Shown here piece by piece: positions 12,563 to 25,370 of a stretch of 64,000 nucleotides of DNA; position 1 is the first letter of the stretch, and every line of letters starts with the position of its first letter. Under the pieces are notes generated by a model that had not been told where the DNA came from, ran no database searches, and worked only from the letters and a program-made list of their open reading frames with translations. Source of the stretch: Symsagittifera roscoffensis (lineage: Eukaryota; Xenacoelomorpha; Acoela; Convolutidae); the NCBI RefSeq assembly GCF_963678635.1, contig NC_087067.1, positions 43,439,829 to 43,503,828 on the forward strand, written 5' to 3'. Both the position numbers and the translations under genes were made by a program.

Positions 12563-12871
12563 TTGTCACAGGACGTTCTGGCGACCATGAACAGGGACAC
12601 GCGGTCCAATGCGATGGCAAAGGAAGTCAATAAGCCGATCGAGCCCGGGATTTCTCCTGCGTTCAGTTCCAGGGTAACGACACCGGATCCCTCCAATATC
12701 TACCTAGCGCCACAGATCTTAAAGATATTTGAACAAATGGACAAGGCAGCGATGGGAAAAATCAACCGAGTGAGAAAAAAAAATTCGCTTACGAACGTCT
12801 CCTCCAATGCACGGATCAATCAACTTCCAGAAATGAACAGCGGACAGACCACGATGCATCAAAAGATCTAG
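12563..12871 (+). pseudogene. Unrecognised coding-like block
   Basis: 102 codons, plus strand, with even amino-acid use (NAMAKEVNKPIEPGISPAF; IYLAPQILKIFEQMDKAAM). It looks more protein-like than the surrounding AT-rich frames but has no recognised domain. The flanks are frame-broken, so I treat it as a fragment. Confidence 0.3.
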
Positions 12872-13202
12872 CGCAGAGTGAGATGAAACTGAGGTCATGA
12901 GTGGTTGACTTGAAGAAGGACCTGATTGCAAGGAGAATTTTCTCCAGCTGGCATCGGACCATCAAAGGGAGTGCTTAAACGGCATGAATTGAAAACCAAC
13001 GCTGGTTCAACAAACGATACCTAATGACACACGACATGTTAATATTGGTTAGAGATTTGGCGGAAACAAATACGTTTGGACTAGCCATCGTAGTCGCTTT
13101 TGGCAGAGCTTTAGTAGCTTAAGCAATTAAGATATAGGAGTTTCAAGATGACGACAAAGTGGTCACGATCACAACCATGTTAGATACGAATGGCGTCTTC
13201 AG

Positions 13203-13410
13203 TATATGACTTACACCTGAAGTAAAGTGGGAATCATTGATGATTTGACTGTTGAACGAGCTGCAAGTCAATTTGATCCAAGGATCGTTTTTCTGAGTAC
13301 ACGTCCTCTAAACCCGGAAACAAGCGCGCAGGTGCCGACTTCATGAAAAGCGACATGGAAGCTATTCCGCGGATGAATGATCATCATAGTCTCAGCAGAG
13401 ATAAGATCTA
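13203..13410 (+). pseudogene. Broken coding-like fragment, copy of 8.3 kb
   Basis: Near-identical to 8310-8590 but missing about 75 bp after 'tcatgaaaagc'. The same in-frame break (a stop just after QVPTS) occurs in both copies, so the damage predates the duplication. Confidence 0.4.
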
Positions 13411-13589
13411 ATTTTATTCAAATCAAAGCAAGCGGTATATCAAAGACACTTTTCAGACATAGATGAAGACTTAGAAGCTTAATTAAAGAGGACTGATGTA
13501 GTCTAACTGAGCCCAGAAAGAATGTGAAAGCCTTCATTACACAGGTAATTGCTAGTCGACTGGGACCCGTGGGTGACTACCAGCAAGCC

Positions 13590-13928
13590 CGCTCCTAGCT
13601 TGGAAGCTTGGATAAGAGAAAGAGATTGGGACTGTCTCACTTTTCCTTAAAGCATAGATTTGGAGGACCCAATAAGCCGAAACCAACAACCTCTCAGGTC
13701 TCCACAGTCTCTGTTACCCCTCCGCCTATGCCTCCAGCACTGCAAAGCAGCTCTAGAGTTGATATCACAAATACAGCAGTGCATGATCAAATCAGTCCTC
13801 TGACGTGGATCAGACCGGAACCAAGCAACTGGGGACGATACAAAGTGGACATGAAAAGACACTCCGAATTTTTTAAAGAATTTGGAGTTTTGAATCAGTG
13901 TCGAATTTGTTTAACATATTTGGAGTAG
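13590..13928 (+). pseudogene. Unrecognised proline-rich coding-like block
   Basis: About 110 codons open on the plus strand after 'gctcctag' (possible acceptor). The order is basic start (KRKRLGLSHFSLKHRFGG), a PPPMPPAL linker, then a folded-looking tail (LTWIRPEPSNWGRYK, EFFKEFGVLNQCRICLTYLE). No recognised family. Confidence 0.35.
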
Positions 13929-14105
13929 ACTGGTTCCCGGCAGAAGAATAGCAGTTCATTTCCGAAACCACGCTAAGACTAGTGAATATTGATGGCTAGT
14001 GAATATTTATCTTGAAATAAAACCTCCGAACACCAAATCATTGATGAATGATCATTGTAACATGAGGGAAAAGGCAACGCCAAGTCGGAAGGGAAAGTTT
14101 ATATT

Positions 14106-14606
14106 TTGGAAAAATCCAGAAATAAACACCAAAAATGTTCAGAAAAATTTTCAAACCTCCTGGAAAAGAGTATGACGGATACCTTCGAGACTAATTTCGG
14201 ACCAATCCTAGAGATGGGGACGAAAGAAAATACTGGCATCTTAAAATACAAAAAAGACAATCTGTTTGCGACGTATGATCCACTGGATATCAAAAATAGC
14301 AGAACACTGATAGTAACCAGATTGGATTAATTGCTTATTTCTCAATCTTTGTTCTGGCCAGATGTGGTTTTTCTCACAGCGCCTGATATGGACTGGGAGC
14401 AATCCGTCTTGATGGCCATTGGTGTGCAGCGAATCACCAGCCTGAATCCCGAGATAGTGAAAGTTGCCGTAGTGAACGATCACCTGCATAGTCGAGGATT
14501 GCTAAGCGACAACGCAGCGATTGGAAAAGCACTAAAGACCCTCTTTTCTACCATGACAGATCCAAGAAACCAGGAACCACAGCCATACTCGGATCCCGCT
14601 GGATGA
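14106..14606 (+). pseudogene. Unrecognised ORF interrupted by one in-frame stop
   Basis: A single plus-strand frame runs from 14106 to the stop at 14604-14606, broken only by TAA at 14328-14330. The first part reads FETNFGPILEMGTKENTGIL and SRTLIVTRLD; after the stop it continues SLFWPDVVFLTAPDMDWE and VQRITSLNPEIVKVAVVNDH. The quality on both sides of the single stop suggests a recently lost or non-autonomous element ORF. The beta-strand 'DVVFLTAP' resembles 'RIVFLST' in the 8.3/13.2-kb fragments. No family assigned. Confidence 0.4.
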
Positions 14607-14837
14607 AATCTTGGGGTTAGAGTAGAGCTGTAAGGCAGATTTTGGGTATTTTTGACCACAGAATTGAATTTATTTGGCGCGCGATCATCTTCTTATATTT
14701 TGTATAAAATGGCATTGAATGCGCCCTTAGAAAATTGTGGATAAGATAGCAAAAGAAAGTCTGCCCTTTTTTAGTAACAGAGGGCCTTTCGGATGGCCAG
14801 GAGTCCCAATTCTGATAGGCTCCTTCCTTAAATTAAT

Positions 14838-15045
14838 CCGCTACAATTCGAACATTTTCGCAAAAACTTAATTGGGATCATCTGCTTCAACTCTTAAGTA
14901 ATTGGGCATTTTCGCAAAAGTGTAATTGCCATCATCCGCTGCAGCTCTTTTATAATCGAACATTTTCGCAAAAGTATATTTGCCATCATCCACTACAGCT
15001 CGTATATGATCGAACACTTTCGCAAAAGCATAATTGGCATCATGG
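14838..15045. repeat. Imperfect tandem repeat, ~55-bp unit, ~4 copies
   Basis: Four units share 'cattttcgcaaaag', 'ttgccatcatcc' and 'gcagctct'. The phrase 'ttcgcaaaa' recurs near 14857, 14913, 14966 and 15021. Confidence 0.75.
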
Positions 15046-15879
15046 AAACGTAGTTTTTTTCATGAGGTCGACAAATTTTGATACCGAAAATAATCATTTT
15101 TGTGGGTTTGAATTTTGAGCTTAATTTTTGTTTTGAAAAATAAAATGGGGGAAAAGCTCTGTATTTGAGCTTATTTTTTTCTTTATTTTGTTTTTCTCGC
15201 AAAATTAGGTACCAGAGCTAATTAATTGAATGGGTCGATTTATTTATCAGAAACCCTTTCAGCCGTAATTCGAACGAAAATCAAAAATTCACAAACAGTT
15301 TGCCATATTGATCAGAAAAAAATGGTTTGAAATTTTCGAGTGGTAAACATACTTTGAGCAAGTAGAAAGCGTTTGAGCAACGTTCGTTAGGTAATGCTAG
15401 TTATACAGGATAAGGAAATTTGAAAATACTGTTCGAAAATGATTTTAGAGAGCTTCATTTGCGTTTTGGTGGCAAAAAAAAACTTATTGTAGAAGTAGAA
15501 AAAAAACTAGAAAATTTGTATGAAATTGTTTTTCATTTTTCTGCTTGTTATTCATTTAAAAAAAAATCATCGCCGTTTTTAAAACAGTAACTTTGTACTT
15601 GTTTGTATAATTCTCTCCTGACATCACGCTTTTAAATGACACTGATTTCTTGTCAAAAAATCTTTTGTAATGATTCATTTAATTCGAATCAGTCATTTCA
15701 GTTCTGAACAATTTTTTAAGAAAACGCAGCTCTTATCTGCCCTTCTATATTCATTTATAGTTTTAGATAGATATTCCGTTTTTTTTCGAAAGTTGGAACA
15801 AAAACAGTTTTAATGTCATAAGGCAATGGAGTTTTGTTCGCATGCATTCAGTTGTAGTAAGACAGTGAAGAGAAAGATA
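15046..15879. other. No gene seen
   Basis: AT-rich spacer with long A and T runs. No coding signal on either strand. Confidence 0.4.
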
Positions 15880-16371
15880 ACAAGACTGCTCGTATCAGGG
15901 CGAAGCCCTGGATGTTCCGACTGCCTTTTAAGGTTTATTGAGCAGTAATAACATTTAAAAAGTTAAAAGTAATAAAATAAAATGAAATTTGAATTTTTTT
16001 TGAACATCATCCCCCCACACGCCATATAAAGTACAAAAGGATAGATTTCGCTCCTTGTAACAAGTCAATTATGGCAAAAAAAGCTTGTTTCAACGAATTT
16101 GGAACGATTTCTAAGACGGATTAAATCTCCCCTTACGCGTTAATAGCGCGAAATTATTTTGCGCGTTAATTGTCCTAAATTAGCCAAAATGGCAACCTTA
16201 AAACCTCCATAAAATTACGAAAAATGATCACAGGTGAAAAATCTTTTCAAATTTAAGCCCAAGACAACAATACAAAAAATGGCTAGTTTAAAAGTCGAAA
16301 TTTGTCTGAAGAAAAAAAAACTTACACCGAGCACAAATATTCCGTTGCTTTCGTATCGAGAGTCGGAACAA
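15880..16371 (-). mobile_element. Helentron-like non-autonomous element, copy A
   Basis: Member of a five-copy family (A-E). The plus-strand left end is 'acaagactgctcgtatc' followed by a short hairpin, then 'tgttccgac'; the right end finishes 'gtatcgagagtcggaaca'. 'TGTTCCGAC' and 'GTCGGAACA' form an inverted pair near the two ends, with the hairpin outside it at one end only. That layout is known from Helentron-associated INE elements (DINE-1 type), whose hairpin marks the 3' end, so this copy reads on the minus strand. No coding capacity. Confidence 0.6.
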
Positions 16372-16671
16372 AAACGTATGGGGAATGGAAAAGAACCAAA
16401 ACTAATTCCAGTTTGATTATAACACTTGCGGTTTTATGATTGCCCGATTAGTGGTTAACTCGAAATGCTGATATTATCTGTTTGTTCGACATGGTTAATG
16501 ATGGGGCTAGGTCTTTTATCAGACCGACCTTTTACCAGACTGACCTTTTACCAGACCACAAAGCAATAATTCATTTTATATAAATTGAAATTAGTGGAAG
16601 ATATGAAAATGAGGCGGTTAGAACGAACAAAACTTTGTTGAGAAACCGTGAAATCAATGTCTTTAATTGAT
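16372..16671. other. No gene seen
   Basis: Spacer with a small triplicated phrase (about 16515-16560, 'gaccttttaccaga'). Nothing coding. Confidence 0.4.
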
Positions 16672-18450
16672 CAAAAATTTCAAATAGTTTTTAATCATTT
16701 AAAAATTTTAATGCCCTTTGACATAAAATTGAAAGTGCCCGGAAATCATTCCAAAAAGAACCAAGGCTGGCTGTTTCATCTATTATAAGACAAAAATAAG
16801 TATATTAGTTTTCATTTGTAAAAATACACTCCACGTTGAAATAATTTAAATAACCACTCTTAAAAACTTTTCCTCATTTTACACTTAAGGTGTGATGGCA
16901 GGGCCCTTGAAAAATTTAAGTTTCAGAATTTATCAATCACCCTGATGTTATGATTTACTGATGTTAACCGTCATTCGCAAAATTCGGCGTTTTGTCAGAT
17001 TTGAATTCAGCAGATTTCACCTATATATTTTTTAAAAAAGAGTATGAGTAAAATAAATTCCTATTTTTCTGCTGAAAAAGTGCCCTTACTAGCTCAATAG
17101 TTTCTATTGGTTTTTCCATTGACAGGTAATAAAGCGTGTAAGAAAGTTATTCTCCAATCTAATGCACTTTAATTGTTTTCACTTTTTTTGGAAACGTTTT
17201 TTGTCGTTTCCTTACTGCTTAAACATGCTGAAATAACAAATCAGACAAAGAACAAATTCTTTAATTTTTTTTCAGTTGGTACATGTAAGCGGTGGGCTTT
17301 TTCAAAATTACTTCCTTAATTGTGGTAATTTAGTTTTTTGGTTGCTTAACTTACCTGCTTTATTGATGTTGACAAACAAGTTTTTTTACGTTTTTTTTTC
17401 AGGAAATGGAATTTCGATCTCTGCTATTTTTTGCTGGAAAGTTTCAATGTATTTTTATCAGTTTTGAGCTGCATTGGCAATGTTTTTTTGATGACTATAG
17501 TATTAAAGTGAAAAAAAAACAACTCGTCCGGTGTTGCTTTCATGTTCAACTTAGCGCTGTCGGATTTTCAGAGTTCGTTTTATGATGGAATAATGGTTCA
17601 ATTTTTCCTCTTATAGGAATTAGTGTGAGACTGATAAACAGTACACTGTGCTCGGCTTGCTCTTATATATCAATTCTAACAAAATTAATGCGTGGCTGCT
17701 GTGTTACTTTTTAAGTATCGGGAAAATGGAAAACCCAAAGCTTGCATTATCGCGACAATTGCCGTTTACTTTTTTTGGCAATGATCAATTCTCCTGTTTC
17801 GATGTTTTGCTAGTTTTATATTTGGATGAAGAACAAGGCCAATGTCGCGCATCGAAATTTCGAATCATCAGTCAATCTTTTCTTAAGTTCAGATTTCGAT
17901 CATTATCCTTTTATCATCAATGATACCAGGTTTAATTGTGTTTCTATGCACGCTAGTAACCATTATTAAAAATCAAATTGAGCTGCAGAAACAAACTGGA
18001 AATCGCGGGCATAATCGTTCGGAAGATACGTCACAAAAAGACAGACTCGACGCCCAGATAACCAAACAAATGATCGCAAACTGCATATTATTTAGTGTAT
18101 TACAAGCATTACGACTGTAGTTATATTCCAGAGCAATTTTTGTCAAAACATCATTTTATACGAGCAACTTTTATTTTTAGAAGAAAGTTCAGAGCAAGTG
18201 TATTTTCATAAAATGCGAGAACGGGTAAACTACAAAAACAGATGAGTCTTACAGAACATACTATGAAAAAACTTCTCTTCCAGGTTCGGATTCAAGAGAG
18301 CCTCGAAGAATCAGATCTCCAACTCTCTGCAAAAAAAAACTAATTCCAAAATACCAAAATCATCCGACAAACAATCAAGCATTGCATCCTTCTTTCTTGT
18401 TGTTTTGACTAATAATATATTGACATCAAGAAAATAAGCCTGAAATAAAG
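16672..18450 (+). repeat. 1.78-kb tandem unit 1 (GPCR-pseudogene triplication)
   Basis: First of three head-to-tail units starting at 'caaaaatttcaa' (16672, 18451, 20234). Unit 1 is slightly more diverged at its 5' end, for example it lacks the 'cgacataaaat' form. Each unit holds about 0.75 kb of AT-rich flank, a pyrimidine-rich acceptor-like stretch, a GPCR pseudogene, and a tail ending near 'aagcctgaaat'. Confidence 0.85.
17430..18229 (+). pseudogene. GPCR pseudogene 1 (class A)
   Basis: Aligns at DNA and protein level with the GPCR gene at 55476-56619. Matching landmarks are 'tgctggaaagtttcaatg' (start of TM1), 'ttcaacttagcgctgtcggattttcagagttcg' split over two short blocks (TM2), FRIISQSF (ECL2), and RLDAQITKQM (ICL3). 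Several frameshifts and stops break it, and about 90 bp of the TM6-TM7 region is missing. At 17616-17623 the sequence GGAATTAG occupies the place where the 55-kb gene has its MITE insertion, so this copy shows the empty site. Confidence 0.75.
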
Positions 18451-20233
18451 CAAAAATTTCAATAGTTTTTAATCACTTAAATATTTTAATGCCCTTCGAC
18501 ATAAAATTGAAAGTGCCCGGAAATCATTCCAAAAGGAATCAAGGTTGGCTGTTTCATCTATTATAAGACAAAAATACGTATATTAGTTTTCATTTGTAAA
18601 ATATACACTCCACGTTGAAATAATTTACATAACCACTCTTAAAAACTTTTCCTCATTTTACACTTAAGGTGTGGTTGCAGGGCCCTTGAAAAATTTAAGT
18701 TTCAGAATTTATCAATTACCCTGATGTTTTGATTTACTGATGTTAACCGTCAGTCGCAAAATTCGGCGTTTTGTCAGATTTGAATTCAGCAGATTTCACC
18801 TATATTTTTTTTAAAAAAAGAGTATGAGTAAAATAAATTCCTATTTTTCTGCTGAAAAAGTGCCCATACTAGCTCAATAGTTTCTATTGGTTTTTTCCAT
18901 TGACAGGTAATAAAGCATGTAAGAAAGTTATTCTCCAATCTAATGCACTTTAATTGTTTTCACTTTTTTTGGAAACGTTTTTTTGTCGTTTCCTCACTGC
19001 TTACACATGCTGAAATAACAAATCAGACAAAGAACAAATTCTTTATTTTTTTTTTCAGTTGGTACATGTAAACGGTGGGCTTTTTCAAAATTACTTTCTT
19101 AATTGTGGTAATTTAGTTTTTTGGTTGCTTAACTTACCTGCTTTATTGATGTTGACAAACAAGTTTTTTTACGTTTTTTTTTCAGGAAATGGAATTTCGA
19201 TCTCTGCTATTTTTTGCTGGAAAGTTTCAATGTATTTTTATCAGTTTTGAGCTGCATTGGCAATGTTTTTTTGATGACTATAGTATTAAAGTGAAAAAAA
19301 AACAACTCGTCCGGTGTTGCTTTCATGTTCAACTTAGCGCTGTCGGATTTTCAGAGTTCGTTTTATGATGGAATAATGGTTCAATTTTTCCTCTTATAGG
19401 AATTAGTGTGAGACTGATAAACAGTACACTGTGCTCGGCTTGCTCTTATATATCAATTCTAACAAAATTAATGCGTGGCTGCTGTGTTACTTTTTAAGTA
19501 TCGGGAAAATGGAAAACCCAAAGCTTGCATTATCGCGACAATTGCCGTTTATTTTTTTTGGCAATGATCAATTCTCCTGTTTCGATGTTTCGCTAGTTTT
19601 TCATTTGGATGAAGAACAAGGCCAATGTCGCGCATCGAAACTTCGAATCATCAGTCAATCTTTTCTTAAGTTCAGATTTCGATCATTATCCTTTTATCAT
19701 CAATGATACCAGGTTTAATTGTGTTTCTATGCACGCTAGTAACCATTATTAAAAATCAAATTGAGCTGCAGAAACAAACTGGAAATCGCGGGCATAATCG
19801 TTCGGAAGATACGTCACAAAAAGACAGACTCGACGCCCAGATAACCAAACAAATGATCGCAAACTGCATATTATTTAGTGTATTACAAGCATTACGACTG
19901 TAGTTATATTCCAGAGCAATTTTTGTCAAAACATCATTTTATACGAGCAACTTTTATTTTTAGAAGAAAGTTCAGAGCAAGTGTATTTTCATAAAATGCG
20001 AGAACGGGTAAACTACAAAAACAGATGAGTCTTACAGAACATACTATGAAAAAACTTCTCTTCCAGGTTCGGATTCAAGAGAGCCTCGAAGAATCAGATC
20101 TCCAACTCTCTGCAAAAAAAAACTAATTCCAAAATACCAAAATCATCCGACAAACAATCAAGCATTGCATCCTTCTTTCTTGTTGTTTTGACTAATAATA
20201 TATTGACATCAAGAAAATAAGCCTGAAATAAAG
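18451..20233 (+). repeat. 1.78-kb tandem unit 2
   Basis: Second unit, 1783 bp from unit 3 and almost identical to it over the first half. Confidence 0.85.
19213..20012 (+). pseudogene. GPCR pseudogene 2 (class A)
   Basis: Same breaks as copy 1, with a few substitutions. The shared lesions show that the gene was dead before it was triplicated. The empty insertion site is at about 19399-19406. Confidence 0.75.
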
Positions 20234-22012
20234 CAAAAATTTCAAATAGTTTTTAATCACTTAAATATTTTAATGCCCTTCGACATAAAATTGAAAGTGC
20301 CCGGAAATCATTCCAAAAGGAACCAAGGTTGGCTGTTTCATCTATTATAAGACAAAAATACGTATATTAGTTTTCATTCGTAAAATATACACTCCACGTT
20401 GAAATAATTTACATAACCACTCTTAAAAACTTTTCCTCATTTTACACTTAAGGTGTGGTTGCAGGGCCCTTGAAAAATTTAAGTTTCAGAATTTATCAAT
20501 TACCCTGATGTTTTGATTTACTGATGTTAACCGTCAGTCGCAAAATTCGGCGTTTTGTCAGATTTGAATTCAGCAGATTTCACCTATATTTTTTTTAAAA
20601 AAAGAGTATGACTAAAATAAATTCCTATTTTTCTGCTGAAAAAGTGCCCATACTAGCTCAATAGTTTCTATTGGTTTTTTCCATTGACAGGTAATAAAGC
20701 ATGTAAGAAAGTTATTCTCCAATCTAATGCACTTTAATTGTTTTCACTTTTTTTGGAAACGTTTTTTTGTCGTTTCCTTACTGCTTACACATGCTGAAAT
20801 AACAAATCAGACAAAGAACAAATTCTTTATTTTTTTTTCAGTTGGTACATGTAAACGGTGGGCTTTTTCAAAATTACTTTCTTAATTGTGGTAATTTAGT
20901 TTTTTGGTTGCTTAACTTACCTGCTTTATTGATGTTGACAAACAAGTTTTTTTACGTTTTTTTTTCAGGAAATGGAATTTCGATCTCTGCTATTTTTTGC
21001 TGGAAAGTTTCAATGTATTTTTATCAGTTTTGAGCTGCATTGGCAATGTTTTTTTGATGACAATAGTATTAAAGTGAAAAAAAAAACAACTCGTCCGGTG
21101 TTGCTTTCATGTTCAACTTAGCGCTGTCGGATTTTCAGAGTTCGTTTTATGATGGAATAATGGTTCAATTTTTCCTCTTATAGGAATTAGTGTGAGACTG
21201 ATAAACAGTACACTGTGCTCGGCTTGCTCTTATATATCAATTCTAACAAAATTAATGCGTGGCTGCTGTGTTACTTTTTAAGTATCGGGAAAATGGAAAA
21301 CCCAAAGCTTGCATTATCGCGACAATTGCCGTTTATTTTTTTTGGCAATGATCAATTCTCCTGTTTCGATGTTTCGCTAGTTTTTGATTTGGATGAAGAA
21401 CAAGGCCAATGTCGCGCATCGGAACTTCGAATCATCAGTCAATCTTTTCTTAAGTTCAGATTTCGATCATTATCCTTTTATCATCAATGATACCAGGTTT
21501 AATTGTGTTTCTATGCACGCTAGTAACCATTATTAAAAATCAAATTGAGCTGCAGAAACAAACTGGAAATCGCGGGCACAATCTTTCGGAAGATGCGTCA
21601 CAAAGAGACAGACTCGACGCCCAGATAACCAAACAAATGATCGCAAACTGCATATTATTCAGTGTATTACGAGCAGTACGACTGTAGTTATATTCCAGAG
21701 CAATTTTCGTCAAGTCATCATTTTATACGAGCAATTTTTATTTTTGGAAGAAAGTTCAGAGTAAATGTATTTTCATAAAATGCGAGAACGGGTAAACTAC
21801 AAAAACAGATGAGTCTTACAGAACATGCTATGAAAAAACTTCTCTTCCAGGTTCGGATTCAAGAGAGCCTCGAAGAATCAGATCTCCAACTCTCTGCACC
21901 AAAAACTAATTCCAAATTACCAAAATCATCTGACAAACAATCAAGCATTGCATCCTTCTTTCTTGTTGTTTTGACTAATAATATATTGACATCAAGAAAA
22001 TAAGCCTGAAAT
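20234..22012 (+). repeat. 1.78-kb tandem unit 3
   Basis: Third unit. Similarity to the others stops at about 22012 after 'aagcctgaaat', where sequence related to the 2.6-kb satellite begins. Confidence 0.85.
20996..21797 (+). pseudogene. GPCR pseudogene 3 (class A)
   Basis: Same lesions as copies 1 and 2. It keeps the ancestral 'FDLDEEQGQCRAS' reading around ECL2, closer to the 55-kb gene (FDLDEEKSQCRVS). The empty insertion site is at about 21183-21190. Confidence 0.75.
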
Positions 22013-22699
22013 TTTCTGAAGATTTACACAGAATTTTCAAAAGTTGGTGAAAATGTCTTTTAAAAAATACTTCAATTTTACTCAACACTAAAAGAAGAAC
22101 TCAAAATTTTACTAACAGCTATCTCAATAAACTATTTTAGAATATTATAGAATAAATTTCACGCGTCATCATCGAGCAAAAACAATCAATTTCAAAATCT
22201 AACAATAAAGTTTTTGTATTGTTTAGTGCACCCACAAACGAGACCAAAGCATTTCGTAGCTCACCAACCGGCAATTTTATTCCTATTTAATCCTTAGACT
22301 AGTGAAGTGACACGCGCCGCTTCGTTCGGAAGGGGAGAAGCTTCACAACTCTTCTCAGAGATCCAAACCTTTCAGCAGCCAATTGGCCACCTCCATTTTT
22401 AGCTAACCGATACTGAAGTTTTTCTAAAGAAGCCTTTGGTGCCAATATATTCTAATTTAAAGAAAATCTAAAAAGTTGACTAAAATTTCACGCAATTTTT
22501 GAAAATCAAGTCCTCCTCAAGAAAAATTTAGAGCCTCGCTCGCTTACCACGTTGAAAAAATAAAAATAAAAATTAATAATTGAAGAAAAACAAAAGTTAA
22601 ATTAAAAAGTTATACTATATTCACAAAACTGAAATGTAATATGAAACTTAATAATTATTGAATCGTAAGAAAAGCAACTAAATGAATGAAAAAGTTTGA
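22013..22699. repeat. Diverged partial satellite unit with decayed hAT MITE
   Basis: Matches the middle of the 2.6-kb satellite unit ('cacgcgtcatcat', 'gcacccacaaacgagacc'). It includes 'ttggtgccaatatattctaattt' in two blocks and 'cctcctcaagaaaaattta', which resemble the inner and right-end sequences of the hAT MITE at 56932-57379. Confidence 0.5.
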
Positions 22700-25370
22700 A
22701 GGTTTCTCTACTCAGATCGAAAAAAACTTAATAGCTAAGTGGGGCTAACTGAGGACAGGTATTCGAAAAGGTTTAATGAGTTTTGACAAACAATTTTAGG
22801 CTGAGCATATCTATTTTCCGAGTTCTCCCAAAAGACTATAACACTGATTTTTGAACGCATCGTTAAAAATTTGTTGTTTAAATTTAAGTAGAACTAATAA
22901 AAAAAGATAAGATTAAAGTGTGCGAGTCGATTGTCGCTGTAAAATGACGCTAATAAAGAAGATTTACACAAAAATTTCAAAAGTCGGTGAAAATGTCTTT
23001 AAAAAACTACTTCAATTTTACTCAACACTAAAAAAAGAACTCAAAAACTTACTATCAGCTATCTCAATAACTATTTTAGAATATTATAGAATATATTTTA
23101 TTCAGCATTCAAACTTTTTGCTGAAAAGTTTCACAAAGAAAAAAATCACGCGTCATCATTGAGCAAAATCAACTAAACTCAAAATCTAATAATAATGTTT
23201 TTGTATTGTTTTTTGCACCCACGAACGAGACCAAAGCATTTCGTGCTACCAGCTCACCAACCGGCTATTCTATTCCTAATTGAACGTTAGAGCAGTGGAG
23301 TGACACGCGTTGTTTCGTTCGGAAGGGGAGAAGCTTTTTGACGTTGGTCGGCCATAATGGAAATAGTAAAACTGCACCCTTTGGAAAAACCTAGCAAAAG
23401 AATTTTATGAGTTTGAGCTTCAAACATTGTAGGCATTGTTTTTGCAACTTTCAAGTCGGCCATTCTGGTGTGCTAGAAAATTAACAATTTACAAAAAAAG
23501 CAGCAAGTTAGATGAATTGTTTTTATTGTAGACACTAAGGCTCAATGTGAGTTTTGCGTAGCGGTCCAAACTGTTAACACTACAAAATCATATTTTAGTT
23601 TTGTGATTAGTCCTTTTTCTTTCAATCTCTCAGAGTCACGCAAAATCTGAATTGCTGAAACACAGATGATTTTAGAAAACTTTCAATAGAGCTTGAAACA
23701 CTTTTGAAGAACTTTCATAAGGATAAAACACTCATCCCCATCCAGAAATTTGTTTCTATACTGAATTTGTGGATGGAGAAAAAATACCAGAATGCAATAT
23801 TGCTTAAGCTCCGTGATCAGAATAGTGATCAGAAAATTAGTATCCTCTTGTACAAGTAGCCAAAAAACTTTATAGAGATTGTCGACAACCCGCACCTAAG
23901 CATACAAGAAGAAAGAAATTATAATGAATTTCAGAGACACAAATGGTCCATTATAATCAATTAGGGATTTAAACATAGGACCACTCGCAGTGGGGTTCCA
24001 TGGATAATTATCGATTTTATGCTTTTTTCAAGGGTGGAATCCCTCATACACGAAGGACCGAATGCGCGAAAACAAAAATTAGCCAATCAGATTTCAGTAA
24101 TCTTAAATTTGGAAAGAAAGTAAACATTTCCAGGGACTGAATGTTGATATTGGCCGAATATAAAAACGGCAGAAATTTGCAAAGTTTTCAAATTTTTACT
24201 GACCGCCGCCGAATCGGAACAAATTTTATGTTTCAAGGGTTTCGTTATGAAAGAAGCAAAACATATCTTTATTTAACTTATTTTAATTGAATAGCAATTG
24301 TTTTTTCTACTTTCGGCTAAATTTGTTTTCGGTCTTCCGGTCACAAATTTTTTGCTCATGTGGTCGTTGGCGCATGAGAATAGCCCCAATTTTTGTCGTC
24401 AAAAATGTCACACTTAGGGACCACGCAATCGATTATTATAATCCTTTATAATCCATTACTTTTAGAGATATGGTTTATAATGAATAATAATTTCTAAAAA
24501 TTTTTGCCAAATTTTCTGAAAATTTTGCAGTTTTTTCTGCATTACTCACATGCTACTCTATTTCTGAAATTAAAACTACTCACATAGTTTTAGAAAGATA
24601 ATCAGAATTTTTGGTAATTCTAACATAATTTTTTTCTAAAATTTTCTGCAGCACTTTTGCGAGAGCTTTTTGTCTCTTTTTGATTACTGAGATAAATTAT
24701 ACAAGCATTTTTTACCACCAACAACAGACTAATGGAATTTAAAAAGCTTCCTCAACAACTCTTCTCAGAGATCCAAACCTTTCAGCAGCCAATTGGTTCC
24801 TTCTTGGTACTTCAGTACAGCATCCTTTTTTAGCTAACCGAAGTTATTCTAAAGGAGCCTCTGGCGCCAATATATACTAATTTAAAGAAGACCTTCAAAT
24901 TACCTTTAAAAGCTGACTAACAGTTTGAGCACTTTTTGAAAATCTATATCCTCCCTAAAAAACTTTAGATCCTCGCCCGCTTACCACGTTCAAAAATTAC
25001 AAATAAAACGTAGTAGTTATAGAAATACAAATGTTAAATGAAATGTTTGCACTTTATTCACAAAAATGAAATGTAATGTGAAACTAAATAAGTAAGGTAA
25101 CGTGATAAAAGCAAGTAAATCATGAAAAAGTTTGAAAACGAGCAATTAAATTTTTTAGAAAAATTTCTCCAAAAAATGAATTTCAATCGAATAAAGTATT
25201 TTGTTTTAGCAGATTATAGTATTTATAATGGATTGTATATATTTTTTGTAATATTACAGAGACTTACAAAAAACTGACAATACGATCAATTATGATCCAT
25301 GGGCGCTCGGCGCGGGAAGGCATTGAAAATAAACCTCATGTTTTTCAAAAATTTATTTCATACAGAACTG
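22700..25370 (+). repeat. 2.6-kb satellite monomer 1
   Basis: Begins at 'ggtttctctactcagatc'. The anchor 'gcgagtcgattgtcgctgta' occurs at 22922, 25591 and 28179, giving spacings of 2669 and 2588 bp. Inside are short open frames (22920-23162 plus, 23683-23895 minus) that recur in other copies but have no motif, and remnants of the hAT MITE at 24760-24980. Confidence 0.8.
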
